A stretch of DNA of 47,059 nt, taken from assembly GCF_000374005.1 (NCBI RefSeq), contig NZ_KB893170.1, positions 148,946 through 196,004 on the forward strand, written 5' to 3'. This DNA is from Kiloniella laminariae DSM 19542 (GTDB lineage Bacteria > Pseudomonadota > Alphaproteobacteria > Kiloniellales > Kiloniellaceae). Shown here piece after piece: positions 35,896 to 44,058 of this stretch. Each line of letters opens with the position of its first letter. Position 1 is the stretch's first letter. A program made the position numbers and the translations under genes. The notes beneath the pieces were generated by a model. That model was not told where the DNA came from, did not search any database, and was given only the letters and a program-made list of their open reading frames with translations.

Positions 35896-36004
35896 CTTCT
35901 TCAGAAGAGAAATGCCATTGACGGGTTTCTCTCTAATTCATCGGCTCGACCAAAAGGTGAGCCAGAGACAAAACAGCCTGTTGCTCAAAGGAGAACAAGC
36001 AATG
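35895..36004 (+). promoter_or_regulatory. ROSE-like RNA thermometer in the Hsp20 5' leader
   Basis: The leader can fold into serial hairpins: TCTTCT/AGAAGA (35895-35908); GTTT/AAAC plus TCTCT/AGAGA (35925-35974) enclosing GGCTC-ACC/GGT-GAGCC (35943-35963); and last, TTGCT (35981-35985) facing AGGAG (35989-35993) over a CAA loop. The last pair is the conserved ROSE element, in which U(U/C)GCU masks the AGGA ribosome-binding site through a G-G mismatch. ROSE elements control Hsp20 genes in rhizobia and other proteobacteria. Confidence 0.75.
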
Positions 36005-36460
36005 CATCACCGTGACCTTACCCCTTTGCTCCGTGCCACTGTTGGCTTCGATCGCATGATGAACATGCTCGACACTGCCGGCAGGATCGAAAGCAGCACC
36101 CCCAGCTACCCCCCGTATAACATCGAGAAAACTGACGAGGATGCCTATCGGATAACCATGGCAGTTGCCGGGTTCTCTGAAGACGAGCTGGAAATCACTG
36201 TCAAAGAAAACTCCCTGCATGTCGGCGGGAACATGGGAAAAGCCGAAGATGAAACCGTGACGTACCTGCACCGCGGTATCGCAACCCGGTCATTCCAGAG
36301 AAGTTTCGACCTTGCTGATCACATAAAGATTACAGGGGCCAACCTTGAAAACGGGCTTCTGACAATTGAACTGGCGAGAGAGATCCCGGAAGCAAAGAAA
36401 CCGCGAAACATTCCGATAACAAAAGGGACCAGCCGTTCTCCTGAACTTATCGACAGTTAG
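36002..36460 (+). CDS. Hsp20 family small heat-shock protein (IbpA-like)
   Basis: The 152-residue protein has the alpha-crystallin domain (YRITMAVAGFSEDELEITVK, then SLHVGG) ending with AxxxNGLL (ANLENGLLTIEL) and a C-terminal extension with IPI (NIPITKG), which mediates oligomerisation. It holds unfolding proteins during heat stress. The start at 36002 follows AAGGAG, the masked site of the ROSE-like leader; the frame upstream to 35912 is leader sequence. A strong terminator follows. Confidence 0.95.
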   Translation: MHHRDLTPLLRATVGFDRMMNMLDTAGRIESSTPSYPPYNIEKTDEDAYRITMAVAGFSEDELEITVKENSLHVGGNMGKAEDETVTYLHRGIATRSFQRSFDLADHIKITGANLENGLLTIELAREIPEAKKPRNIPITKGTSRSPELIDS

Positions 36461-36486
36461 AATAAATGCCTTCTGATTAAAAGCCG

Positions 36487-36524
36487 AAGGCCGAGCTTCG
36501 AATAGAAGCTCGGCCTTTATTATT
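36487..36524 (+). terminator. Intrinsic terminator after the Hsp20 gene
   Basis: AAGGCCGAGCTTC (36487-36499) and GAAGCTCGGCCTT (36505-36517) form a perfect 13-bp stem with a five-base loop, followed by TTATTATT, 27 bases past the stop. Confidence 0.92.
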
Positions 36525-36721
36525 TGGCAATTTTTAACAAACGCTACGATTATAATCGCGTAGTCTGCTTGTCCACCCTGTCAACTTGCCTTTGTTACGC
36601 AAGAGGTTATGAAGACTCGAGCCCGACGTCAAGTTCTTGTTTTCATTTTTGACACTTTTACGACGAAACACTCATTTTTATGATGCCTTCGCGCTTTATT
36701 TTGCGAAATATTCTTTCAAAC
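36525..36721. other. AT-rich intergenic stretch, no gene recognised
   Basis: Between the Hsp20 terminator and the candidate sRNA terminator I see no plausible coding frame, tRNA or repeat. Short stems (for example CGCG near 36690 with GCG near 36703) are too weak to call. Confidence 0.5.
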
Positions 36722-36819
36722 AAAAAAAACCGCCGGATAAATCCGGCGGCAAGTCAACAGGGAGGCATCATAAAAAGTGTATAAAAACAATAAACAAACA
36801 AAAAACCTGATTTCTTACT
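36722..36819 (-). ncRNA. Candidate small RNA upstream of the Hsp20/BDH convergent region
   Basis: On the minus strand TATAAT (36831-36826) with TTAACT 18 bases upstream forms a promoter. About 70 bases after the predicted start a perfect nine-bp stem, CCGCCGGAT/ATCCGGCGG (36730-36749), is followed by eight T residues (36729-36722), a textbook rho-independent end. The intervening RNA of about 98 bases is U-rich and unstructured, then has GCCTCCCTG, a C-rich anti-Shine-Dalgarno motif typical of alphaproteobacterial trans-acting sRNAs. Alternatively the hairpin is only the terminator of the BDH transcript, which ends 253 bases upstream of it. Confidence 0.5.
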
Positions 36820-37002
36820 TACCAGATTATAACACATGAACTAAAAAAGAGTTAATATTACAAATAAACTCTCTTGACACCTAAGATTTGGTACTTCCCT
36901 ACGACAATTCAAGGGGGAAAATGAGAAGATCCATCAAAACCTCCTCATTTTTGGATAAAGTTAATTCCCCTGAGAAAATAGACTCCAATAATACTTTTTG
37001 TA

Positions 37003-37791
37003 TTACTGAGCCATCCATCCACCATCGACAGAAAAAGGTGCACCTGTCATTTGAGACGCAGCATCACTACACAAAAACACAGCCAGCTTCCCAATCTGCT
37101 CGGGCGTTGAAAAATCCTGGGTTGGCGTTTTTTCCGCAACCAATAGCTTTTTCTCTTCCTCAAAGCTGCGGCCACTACTTTTTGCCCTGGCTTCGATCTG
37201 CCCTCGAACCAGATCGGTGAGGACCCAGCCAGGACAGATCGCATTTGACGTAATGCCCTGGGTCGCGACTTCCAAGGCCACGGCTTTAGTCAAGCCGACA
37301 ATTCCGTGTTTGGCAGCAACATAAGCTGACTTATTAGCAGAAGCACTCAGACCATGTGCAGAGGCCACATTGATAATACGTCCCCACCCTTTCTGCTTCA
37401 TCATCGGCAAGGCTGCCTTGATAGTATGAAAAGCAGAAGTCAGATTAATGGCAATTACCGCATCCCAGCGATCCGCCGGAAACTCGTCAATCGGGCAGAC
37501 ATGCTGAATTCCCGCATTATTAACCACGATATCTACCGCCCCAAAGATACTCTCGGCTTTTTTGATCATTGCCACAATTTCATCTGGTTTGGTCATATCA
37601 GCATCTGAATAGGCAACACGAACCCCATATTGTCGGGCAAGATCTTCCTCTAGCTGTCTGATTTCCTTCTGATCACCAAATCCGTTCAACATGATATCGG
37701 CACCCTCTGCCGCCAGTTGCTCGGCAATCCCCTTGCCAATACCACTGGTCGACCCCGTAACAACGGCAGCTTTTCCTTTAAGGATGGACAT
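37003..37791 (-). CDS. 3-hydroxybutyrate dehydrogenase (SDR family)
   Basis: A short-chain dehydrogenase of 262 residues. The NAD-binding motif is VTGSTSGIGKGIAEQLA, with NNAG in VVNNAGIQHVCPIDEFP, the catalytic serine in INVASAHGLSASANK and the YVAAKHG (YxxxK) motif. The C-terminus FSVDGGWMAQ and overall match point to D-3-hydroxybutyrate dehydrogenase, which oxidises 3-hydroxybutyrate from polyhydroxybutyrate to acetoacetate. Start 37791 has AGGAG upstream (in AGGAGAAGAAGG-ATG); the longer frame from 37809 is less likely. Confidence 0.88.
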   Translation of the reverse strand: MSILKGKAAVVTGSTSGIGKGIAEQLAAEGADIMLNGFGDQKEIRQLEEDLARQYGVRVAYSDADMTKPDEIVAMIKKAESIFGAVDIVVNNAGIQHVCPIDEFPADRWDAVIAINLTSAFHTIKAALPMMKQKGWGRIINVASAHGLSASANKSAYVAAKHGIVGLTKAVALEVATQGITSNAICPGWVLTDLVRGQIEARAKSSGRSFEEEKKLLVAEKTPTQDFSTPEQIGKLAVFLCSDAASQMTGAPFSVDGGWMAQ

Positions 37792-37910
37792 CCTTCTTCT
37801 CCTGTTCATCTATGCGATAACTATTTCGCTTGTTATCTGTATTGCCTGACGCCTCTCCCTGAAGCCCAAGAAAAGGGCTTCATCGCAAAATTCATCAAGC
37901 TGAAAAACAT

Positions 37911-38873
37911 TCAATACCCGGGAAGAATACTGACATAATGCGCAATTAAAAGTGTAACTGTCACAACTGACACGGTTGTCGAGGCAAGGACAATCGAAGC
38001 TGCCCTGGCGGTAAAGACACCATACTGTTGCGCCAATATAAAAACGTTCACGCCTGTGGGCTGGGCCGCAAGAATAACCGCGACAGCTCCCCACAGAGGG
38101 GGAACATCGACAAAGCTGTAGATCAGCAAAGCCACAACACCCGGATAAACAAGGGTTTTCAGAGCCACAATCAGAAAACTCTGCTTGAGATCTCCGGCAA
38201 GCTTAAAACCATTCAGGGAAACACCGAGGGAAAACAGGGCACAGGGCACAACCGCCCCGCCAAGCGTTGAGGTGAAACGGTCGAGAATAAGGAAAAAATC
38301 AAATCCGGCTGTCTGATACAGAGCCCCGGCAACCAGGCTCAGGATAATGGGATTGCGAATCACCGCCCGAACCAGAGCGCGCCCCATCACCCGCAAACCC
38401 CGCCCCGCACCAGCATCCCTGGAAAGATCGTACTCTGTCAGCATTGATGTCAGCGCCATCAGTATCGGCGCCTGAAAAGCAATAAGCACCGTCAGCGGCA
38501 CCATACCTTCATCCCCGAAGGCAGAATATACCAAAGGAAACCCGAGAAGCAGCATGTTGCTGTAGGTTGACCCCATGGACATCAACGCCATTTCTTTTAA
38601 CTGATAGCCCCAGAACCGACGTCCGAGAAATGCGCTAAAGGAAAAAACAACAAGTGCTGCACTATAGAAAGCGAGAATAAAGGGCAGATTGATATCTTCT
38701 GACAGGTTCCCCTTGGCCATGGTGCGAAACAGCAGGGCAGGACTGGCGAGATAGTAAACAAAAAATGACAGCCCCTTGAGCGCAGCATCTGTCACCCACC
38801 CTTTTCGCCCGATCTGATATCCACAGAGAATCAGCGCAAAAACCGGAAGCACAATAGCCAGACTGGTAATCAT
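37911..38873 (-). CDS. AEC family transporter (auxin efflux carrier-like permease)
   Basis: A 320-residue, highly hydrophobic protein with about ten membrane segments (SLAIVLPVFALILCGYQIGR at the N-terminus, IILSLVAGALYQTAGFDFFL centrally, VALLIYSFVDVPPLWGAVAV near the end). It matches the bacterial AEC/malonate-transporter group, which moves carboxylates. The substrate is unknown. It is upstream of the hydroxybutyrate dehydrogenase gene on the same strand (119 bp gap), so a carboxylate such as 3-hydroxybutyrate is one guess. Confidence 0.9.
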   Translation of the reverse strand: MITSLAIVLPVFALILCGYQIGRKGWVTDAALKGLSFFVYYLASPALLFRTMAKGNLSEDINLPFILAFYSAALVVFSFSAFLGRRFWGYQLKEMALMSMGSTYSNMLLLGFPLVYSAFGDEGMVPLTVLIAFQAPILMALTSMLTEYDLSRDAGAGRGLRVMGRALVRAVIRNPIILSLVAGALYQTAGFDFFLILDRFTSTLGGAVVPCALFSLGVSLNGFKLAGDLKQSFLIVALKTLVYPGVVALLIYSFVDVPPLWGAVAVILAAQPTGVNVFILAQQYGVFTARAASIVLASTTVSVVTVTLLIAHYVSILPGY

Positions 38874-38928
38874 CTATTGATCACCTTTTTCTCATCAGAA
38901 ACCTCGCCCCTGCCGTACAAAAAAATCG

Positions 38929-39132
38929 TCATGAACGAAACAGTCCGTCCAGACCTTTCCGATGTTTTTCCTTACGGGTTATTTCCTGCCGTGTTCTTGC
39001 TATCTCCACCTCAAGCTCAGCGATATACTCAGCCAGTTCTTCAAGCCCGAGAGGTTCAAGATCTTTTGCTTTCTGCTTGACCGTTTTGGGGTCCCAGTCA
39101 TCCAAATTCATTTCTTTCTCCGGGCTGCTCAT
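38929..39132 (-). CDS. DUF1192 family small protein
   Basis: A 67-residue acidic, helical protein (LEPLGLEELAEYIAELEVEI, then ARTRQEITRKEKHR) of the DUF1192 family, which is alphaproteobacterial and of unknown function. It is divergent from the quinone oxidoreductase gene; the DUF1192 - quinone oxidoreductase - DUF1013 arrangement recurs in this class. A start at 39132 or the internal ATG at 39111 are both possible. Confidence 0.85.
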   Translation of the reverse strand: MSSPEKEMNLDDWDPKTVKQKAKDLEPLGLEELAEYIAELEVEIARTRQEITRKEKHRKGLDGLFRS

Positions 39133-39260
39133 AAATACCCTCCAATCAGGGCCTCTTGCTTTATCGAATAGTCAAGTCTCGGCTAGAAACACCTGCTTCA
39201 GCATACTAGACTGATCCGCGAAGAGAAAAACAGTAGAATATCAAACAGCCGAGGTCCCCC

Positions 39261-40268
39261 GTGTCTCCTTCCCTTCCTGCCAGTATGACGGCTATCGAAA
39301 TCAAAGAATTTGGTGGTCCAGACCAGCTCCAGCCGACCCATCGCCCACTGCCTCGCCCGAAAGAAAACGAGGTTCTGATCAAGGTTGCTTATGCCGGTGT
39401 TAACAGACCCGATGTCATCCAGCGGCAGGGGCTCTATCCTCCTCCTCCCGGTGAATCAGATATTCCCGGGCTGGAAGTCTCGGGAACCGTCGTCGAAATC
39501 GGCCCAGACAGCTCACCCCTGCACATCGGAGACAGGGTTTGCGCCCTGGTAGGTGGTGGTGGCTATGCCGAATACTGTCTGGCCCCTGCCCGCCAGTGCC
39601 TGCCCATACCCGAGGGTTTTTCGATGGAACAGGCCGCAGCTTTGCCGGAAACTTTTTTTACCGTCTGGAGCAATGTGTTTGATCGCTGTCAGCTGAAATC
39701 CGGAGAAACCTTTCTGGTACATGGCGGCACTTCAGGAATCGGGACAACCGCCATACAGCTGGCCAAGGCTTTTGGCGCCAAGGTTATCACCACAGCCGGC
39801 AGCCCCGAAAAATGCGATGCTTGCCTTGCCCTGGGTGCGGATCTGGCAATTAATTACCGCAGTGAGGATTTTGTCGAAAAATCTAAGGCCTTCACCGATA
39901 AAAAAGGAGTTGATGTCCTTCTTGATATGGTTGGCGGCGACTATATACAAAAAGACATCTCGGCACTTGCGGCTGATGGCAGGCTCTGTTTTATCGCTTT
40001 TCTGGGAGGCCCTCAAACGACGGTCAATTTTATGCCCGTCATGCTCAAGCGCCTGACAATCACAGGCTCGACCCTGCGCGCCCGCTCCGGTGACTTCAAG
40101 TCAGATGTGGCCGAGAAATTGAAACAACAGGTCTGGCCATTACTTGAAACAGGAAAAGTTACTCCTGTCTTGTATAAAATCCTTCCTCTTGTTCAGGCAG
40201 CAGAAGCACACAAACTGATGGAATCCTCTCAACATGTCGGAAAAATTATGTTAAAGGTGGCGGATTGA
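39261..40268 (+). CDS. NAD(P)H quinone oxidoreductase, PIG3 family
   Basis: A 335-residue zinc-independent medium-chain dehydrogenase/reductase. The N-terminal GroES-like domain (VLIKVAYAGVNRPDVIQRQG, YPPPPGESDIPGLEVSG) and the nucleotide-binding motif VHGGTSGIGTTAIQLAKAFG are typical of the TP53I3/PIG3 quinone oxidoreductase group. It probably reduces quinones with NADPH. The start codon is taken as GTG at 39261 because GAGG lies six bases upstream; ATG at 39285 is the alternative and lacks a ribosome-binding site. Confidence 0.92.
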   Translation: MSPSLPASMTAIEIKEFGGPDQLQPTHRPLPRPKENEVLIKVAYAGVNRPDVIQRQGLYPPPPGESDIPGLEVSGTVVEIGPDSSPLHIGDRVCALVGGGGYAEYCLAPARQCLPIPEGFSMEQAAALPETFFTVWSNVFDRCQLKSGETFLVHGGTSGIGTTAIQLAKAFGAKVITTAGSPEKCDACLALGADLAINYRSEDFVEKSKAFTDKKGVDVLLDMVGGDYIQKDISALAADGRLCFIAFLGGPQTTVNFMPVMLKRLTITGSTLRARSGDFKSDVAEKLKQQVWPLLETGKVTPVLYKILPLVQAAEAHKLMESSQHVGKIMLKVAD

Positions 40269-40394
40269 TAAAAAAAATCACCTGATATCTTTATTTCCTA
40301 CTTGGCCTAGCGGTATATTCGAGGTATGCCACCAGCAGGGCACGCAATGCCGTAGCCGGAGGAACTATAGCCGTCGGCACGATTAGGAGAACCA

Positions 40395-41033
40395 ATGTCT
40401 CAGCCACTTATGCCAAAAGCGACCGCCGTATGGTTGGTCGAAAATACATCGCTGACCTTTGAACAGATCGCAGAGTTCTGTCACCTTCACAAGTTGGAGG
40501 TTCAGGGCATTGCCGATGGTGAGGTTGCTGTGGGCATCCGGGGCATGGACCCCATTGCCAACTCCCAGCTGACCAAAGCCGAGCTGGAGCGCTGTGAAAA
40601 GGATTCAACCAAATCCTTGCGTCTGTTCAAGCAGGAAGACCTTCCCCTGCCGTCAAAACGGACCAAAGGACCTCGTTACACCCCGATTGCCAAACGTCAG
40701 GATAAACCCGACGGGATTGCATGGCTGGTGCGTCACCACCCTGAGCTGACGGATAACGATATCTCGAAGTTGATTGGTACGACCAAAAAAACCATTCAGG
40801 CACTGCGGGACCGTTCGCACTGGAACATGAGCAACATTCGCCCTCGTGATCCGGTTTTGCTGGGCCTCTGCAAGCAGTTGGATCTCAACGCAAGTGTTGA
40901 GAAAGCCCGCAAGGAAGCAGAAAAAACTGGACGGGTTTTCGCACAGCCAGAACCGATTGAGGAAGAAAAGCCCGTAGAGACTTCTGATGATCCCTATGCT
41001 GCTTTTACCCGCGCATTCAAAGACAACAGCTGA
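40395..41033 (+). CDS. trcR: Cell cycle transcriptional regulator TrcR (DUF1013)
   Basis: A 212-residue protein of the DUF1013 family, restricted to alphaproteobacteria and named TrcR. The N-terminal region MSQPLMPKATAVWLVENTSL followed by TFEQIAEFCHLHKLEVQGIA and the central segment GIAWLVRHHPELTDNDISKL with GTTKKTIQALRDRSHWN are family hallmarks; both look like helix-turn-helix segments. It is conserved next to the quinone oxidoreductase. AGGAG precedes the ATG. The role in CtrA/GcrA-linked transcription is known only in outline. Confidence 0.92.
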   Translation: MSQPLMPKATAVWLVENTSLTFEQIAEFCHLHKLEVQGIADGEVAVGIRGMDPIANSQLTKAELERCEKDSTKSLRLFKQEDLPLPSKRTKGPRYTPIAKRQDKPDGIAWLVRHHPELTDNDISKLIGTTKKTIQALRDRSHWNMSNIRPRDPVLLGLCKQLDLNASVEKARKEAEKTGRVFAQPEPIEEEKPVETSDDPYAAFTRAFKDNS

Positions 41034-41052
41034 TTTCACTCAGCTAAGATCG

Positions 41053-41093
41053 AATAGAAAAGGCCTCTTGTCTCAAGAGGCCTTTTCTATTTT
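41053..41093. terminator. Bidirectional terminator between trcR and the truncated haemoglobin gene
   Basis: An 18-bp perfect inverted repeat: AATAGAAAAGGCCTCTTG (41053-41070) and CAAGAGGCCTTTTCTATT (41074-41091) with a TCT loop and T-rich flank. It serves trcR on the plus strand and the haemoglobin gene, which stops at 41134, on the minus strand. Confidence 0.9.
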
Positions 41094-41133
41094 CAGCAGA
41101 TCAACTGCATACATTATCGACCAAGACCTGACA

Positions 41134-41544
41134 TCATCCAGCTGTATCCTCTGGTATTGCAGAGCGGACCCGGATCTGATCCGGGCGATAGAACAATCCC
41201 AGCTGCAAGCTCTCGGCTATCCGTGAAGATTTCACCCTAAGTTCACTGGCAATCTTTTCCTCGAACAGTTCCTCAGCAGTCATATGAAACAGGGCAAGCC
41301 ACTGGGTGAAGTGCGCCTTGGTTATTCCCGGGATCTCCAGATGCTTTATCATCGGATTTCCCTTGTATCTCCCCGTTCCAAGCATAACCGAGGACCAGAA
41401 GTCATACATCTTGGCGAGATGGCTCTCCCAGTTTCCCTTGATCACCTCGTCAAAAACAGGGCCAAGATCTTTATCCTGACGCACCCGGGTATAAAAACGA
41501 TCCACCAGAATGATAATGTTGTCTTCGGTTACCTGCGTAAACAT
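41134..41544 (-). CDS. Group III truncated haemoglobin
   Basis: A 136-residue 2/2 haemoglobin of the Campylobacter Ctb type. The group III signature MYDFWSSVMLGTGRYKGNP is present, and the proximal histidine lies in PMIKHLEIPGI. Phe/Tyr in the distal region (RFYTRVRQD) match the family. Likely roles are oxygen or nitric-oxide chemistry under low oxygen. Start 41544 gives the family N-terminus MFTQVTEDNI; the frame upstream to 41586 begins with TTG and is less likely. An NsrR-like operator lies 55-77 bases upstream. Confidence 0.92.
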   Translation of the reverse strand: MFTQVTEDNIIILVDRFYTRVRQDKDLGPVFDEVIKGNWESHLAKMYDFWSSVMLGTGRYKGNPMIKHLEIPGITKAHFTQWLALFHMTAEELFEEKIASELRVKSSRIAESLQLGLFYRPDQIRVRSAIPEDTAG

Positions 41545-41598
41545 TGTCCAAACCTGCCGTGATAATTGTTTCTCTTGATACACCAACAGGCATCCAAT

Positions 41599-41621
41599 AA
41601 GAAATATATAAATTACATCTT
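41599..41621 (-). promoter_or_regulatory. NsrR-like operator upstream of the truncated haemoglobin gene
   Basis: The minus strand reads AAGATGTAATT-T-ATATATTTCTT, an 11-1-11 imperfect palindrome. Against the consensus AAGATGYATTT-N-AAATRCATCTT, 18 of 22 positions agree. NsrR is a nitric-oxide-sensing Rrf2 repressor that commonly controls haemoglobin and NO-detoxification genes. The site sits 55-77 bases before the start codon. Confidence 0.6.
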
Positions 41622-41714
41622 ATTGTTTATCGTAACAGACCAATTGCCGCAGGCTGGCACCTTTACCAGCAATCGTCCGAAATAATTCCTGAAACATTAA
41701 GTCATTCCATAGGG

Positions 41715-43613
41715 CTACAAAGCTTTACCATAGCCGATTTCCTGCAGGGCAGTTGTGATTTCATCCAGGATCGCGGGATCATCAATTGTGGCTGGAATCT
41801 TGTAGTCTTCACCATCGGCGATCTTGCGCATGGTTGCGCGAAGAATTTTACCCGAGCGGGTCTTGGGCAAGCGAGACACCACTGCCGCCAACTTGAAGGC
41901 CGCAACCGGACCAATTTCCTCCCGCACCTTGTGAATAACTTCAGATACCACCTCGGCAGGGGCCTTCTCTGTCCCCGCACTCAATACCATGAAGCCCAAG
42001 GGCAGCTGCCCTTTAAGCTTGTCTGCCACACCGATCACTGCACACTCTGCTACGTCTTGGTGCGCAGCAAGCACCTCCTCCATTGCACCTGTTGAAAGCC
42101 TGTGCCCCGCAACATTGATAATGTCATCGGTTCTGGACATAACATAGATATAGCCGTCTTCTCCCTTGTAGCCCGCATCCCCGGTTTCATAATATCCCGG
42201 ATAGCTGCTGAGATAGGCTTTGTGATGGCGGTCAGGGGCATTCCACAACGTCGGGAAAGTTCCTGGGGGTAATGGAAGCCGGCAGACAATCGCGCCGATT
42301 TCCCCCGCCGCCATCTCTTTCTGGTCATGCCCCAGAATGCAGACATCCCAGCCAGGAACCGCTCTTGCCGGAGACCCGGCCACAACCGGCAGCGGCTCAA
42401 TTCCCAGACAGTTCGCGGCTATTGACCAACCCGTTTCCGTTTGCCACCAATGGTCAATAACCGGGACCCTGAGTTTGTCCTGAGCCCAGTTAAGGGTATC
42501 AGGATCACAACGTTCTCCGGCGAGGAACAGAGTGCGAAAACAGGAGAGATCATATTTCTTGATATAGCTAGCCTCGGGGTCCTGCTGCCGGATTGCCCGA
42601 AAAGCTGTGGGTGCTGTAAAAAGCACGGCAACTTTGTGCTGCGAGATGACCCGCCAGAAGGCACCAGGATCAGGTGTTCCTATCGGTTTTCCTTCATAAA
42701 GTACGGATGTAGCACCATAGAGAAGCGGACCGTAGACAATATAGGAGTGCCCGACAACCCATCCGACATCTGATGCCGCCCAGAAAACCTCCCCAGGCTC
42801 TATATTATAGATGTGCTTCATTGACCAGTGCAGCGCCACCGCATGGCCGCCATTATCCCGGACGATGCCTTTTGGCTGACCTGTTGTCCCGGAAGTATAG
42901 AGAATATAAAGCGGATCGGTTGCGGCAACGGCAACACAGCCTTTTGCCCTGGCAGTAGCCTCGGCGTCTTTCCAGTCAACATCCCTCTGGGGAAGCATGG
43001 CAGCTTTAGCCTGTGGTCTTTGCCAGACCACACAGTGTTCCGGCTTATGGCTGGAAAGCTCAATCGCATGATCCAGCAAGGGTTTATAGGCGATGACCTT
43101 GCTCACCTCTATGCCACAGGAAGCAGAGACGATAACCTTCGGCTGGCAGTCATCAATCCGTGTTGCCAGTTCATTCGCCGCGAATCCACCGAAGACCACA
43201 GAATGGACGGCACCAATTCTGGCACAGGCCATCATCGCGATCGCAGCTTCAGGGATCATCGGCATATAGATGATCACCCGATCCCCTTTATTGACCCCCA
43301 GACCATCCAGCACACCGGCAAAACGGGCAACCCGATCGAGAAGGGCACTGTAAGAGATATGTTCAACTGTATTTGTTACGGGGCTGTCATAAATAAAAGC
43401 CGTCTGCTCTCCCCGCCCGGCCTCGACATGCCGATCCAGAAGGTTATAGCAGGTATTGAGCTCGGCTCCTTTGAACCAGCGATAATAGGGAGGGTTGCTG
43501 CTATCCAGTACCTGTTCGCAAGGTTTTGACCAGTCAATCTTCTCCGCAGCTTCAGACCAGAAGCCCTCTGGATCAGACAAAGAGCGTGCATGCACTTCAT
43601 CAAAACGACTCAT
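41715..43613 (-). CDS. prpE: Propionyl-CoA synthetase (AMP-forming acyl-CoA ligase)
   Basis: A 632-residue ligase activating propionate (or another short acid) with ATP and CoA. Motifs: ATP/AMP P-loop YILYTSGTTGQPKGIVRDNG, HWWQTETGW, YETGDAGYKGEDGYIYVMSR and the C-terminal lysine site KTRSGKILRATMRKIADGE, the target of protein acetylation in the family. The N-terminus MSRFDEVHARSLSDPEGFWS matches PrpE. The start at 43613 is used; the extension to 43652 is unlikely. Confidence 0.93.
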   Translation of the reverse strand: MSRFDEVHARSLSDPEGFWSEAAEKIDWSKPCEQVLDSSNPPYYRWFKGAELNTCYNLLDRHVEAGRGEQTAFIYDSPVTNTVEHISYSALLDRVARFAGVLDGLGVNKGDRVIIYMPMIPEAAIAMMACARIGAVHSVVFGGFAANELATRIDDCQPKVIVSASCGIEVSKVIAYKPLLDHAIELSSHKPEHCVVWQRPQAKAAMLPQRDVDWKDAEATARAKGCVAVAATDPLYILYTSGTTGQPKGIVRDNGGHAVALHWSMKHIYNIEPGEVFWAASDVGWVVGHSYIVYGPLLYGATSVLYEGKPIGTPDPGAFWRVISQHKVAVLFTAPTAFRAIRQQDPEASYIKKYDLSCFRTLFLAGERCDPDTLNWAQDKLRVPVIDHWWQTETGWSIAANCLGIEPLPVVAGSPARAVPGWDVCILGHDQKEMAAGEIGAIVCRLPLPPGTFPTLWNAPDRHHKAYLSSYPGYYETGDAGYKGEDGYIYVMSRTDDIINVAGHRLSTGAMEEVLAAHQDVAECAVIGVADKLKGQLPLGFMVLSAGTEKAPAEVVSEVIHKVREEIGPVAAFKLAAVVSRLPKTRSGKILRATMRKIADGEDYKIPATIDDPAILDEITTALQEIGYGKAL

Positions 43614-43887
43614 TAAAACGTCCCTATTCTGTCTTTTATTATTCTTTTTCACACAGTCTCTTCGAACTTCCGACCAGACTGCGTGAAAGCATTACCAGAA
43701 TCAATCCAGAGCCATATTCAAAAAAGGGAAAAGATAATTTTTTTACAAAAAGCGCCCACTACGGATAAGCCTGTAAAAAAACAAAGGGTTCACGCTGTAT
43801 TCCAAACAACGCAAACCCCAAGCCTTGGCATCACCCTATCCGTGATACACTGTATACTGGATTAAAAATGGATTTTTTATATCGGCC
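43614..43887. other. Intergenic stretch upstream of prpE, no gene recognised
   Basis: I see no coding frame here. A short palindrome, ATACA-C-TGTAT, lies near 43851-43861 and may be an operator; other stems are weak. Confidence 0.4.
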
Positions 43888-44058
43888 TTATTGTACCGTC
43901 GAAAGATGCTGCAGTTCATCTTTCACTCGTAGCTTCTCTTTCTTAAGTGACATCAGTAGAGATTCATCAGGAAGCGGACGGTGATTTTCTCGATCAATAG
44001 CGTTTTCCAAGGAACCATGTTTCACGCGCAAAGACTCAATGCGTTCAGCTGCGGCCAT
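43888..44058 (-). CDS. YdcH-like (DUF465) small protein
   Basis: A 56-residue protein read on the minus strand from the ATG at 44058: MAAAERIESLRVKHGSLENA, IDRENHRPLPDESLLMSL and KKEKLRVKDELQHLSTVQ. The LRVKHGSLENAI segment, the central proline and the KKEKLRVKDEL helix match the DUF465/YdcH family of small helical-hairpin proteins. GAGGGAG lies about eight bases before the start. Function unknown. Confidence 0.85.
   Translation of the reverse strand: MAAAERIESLRVKHGSLENAIDRENHRPLPDESLLMSLKKEKLRVKDELQHLSTVQ

Noticed and set aside
36888-37220. 110-codon plus-strand frame
   Set aside because: Mostly antisense to the hydroxybutyrate dehydrogenase gene; composition not protein-like.
41620-41697. 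25-codon minus-strand ORF between prpE and the haemoglobin gene
   Set aside because: No convincing ribosome-binding site, and it overlaps the NsrR-like operator; probably chance.
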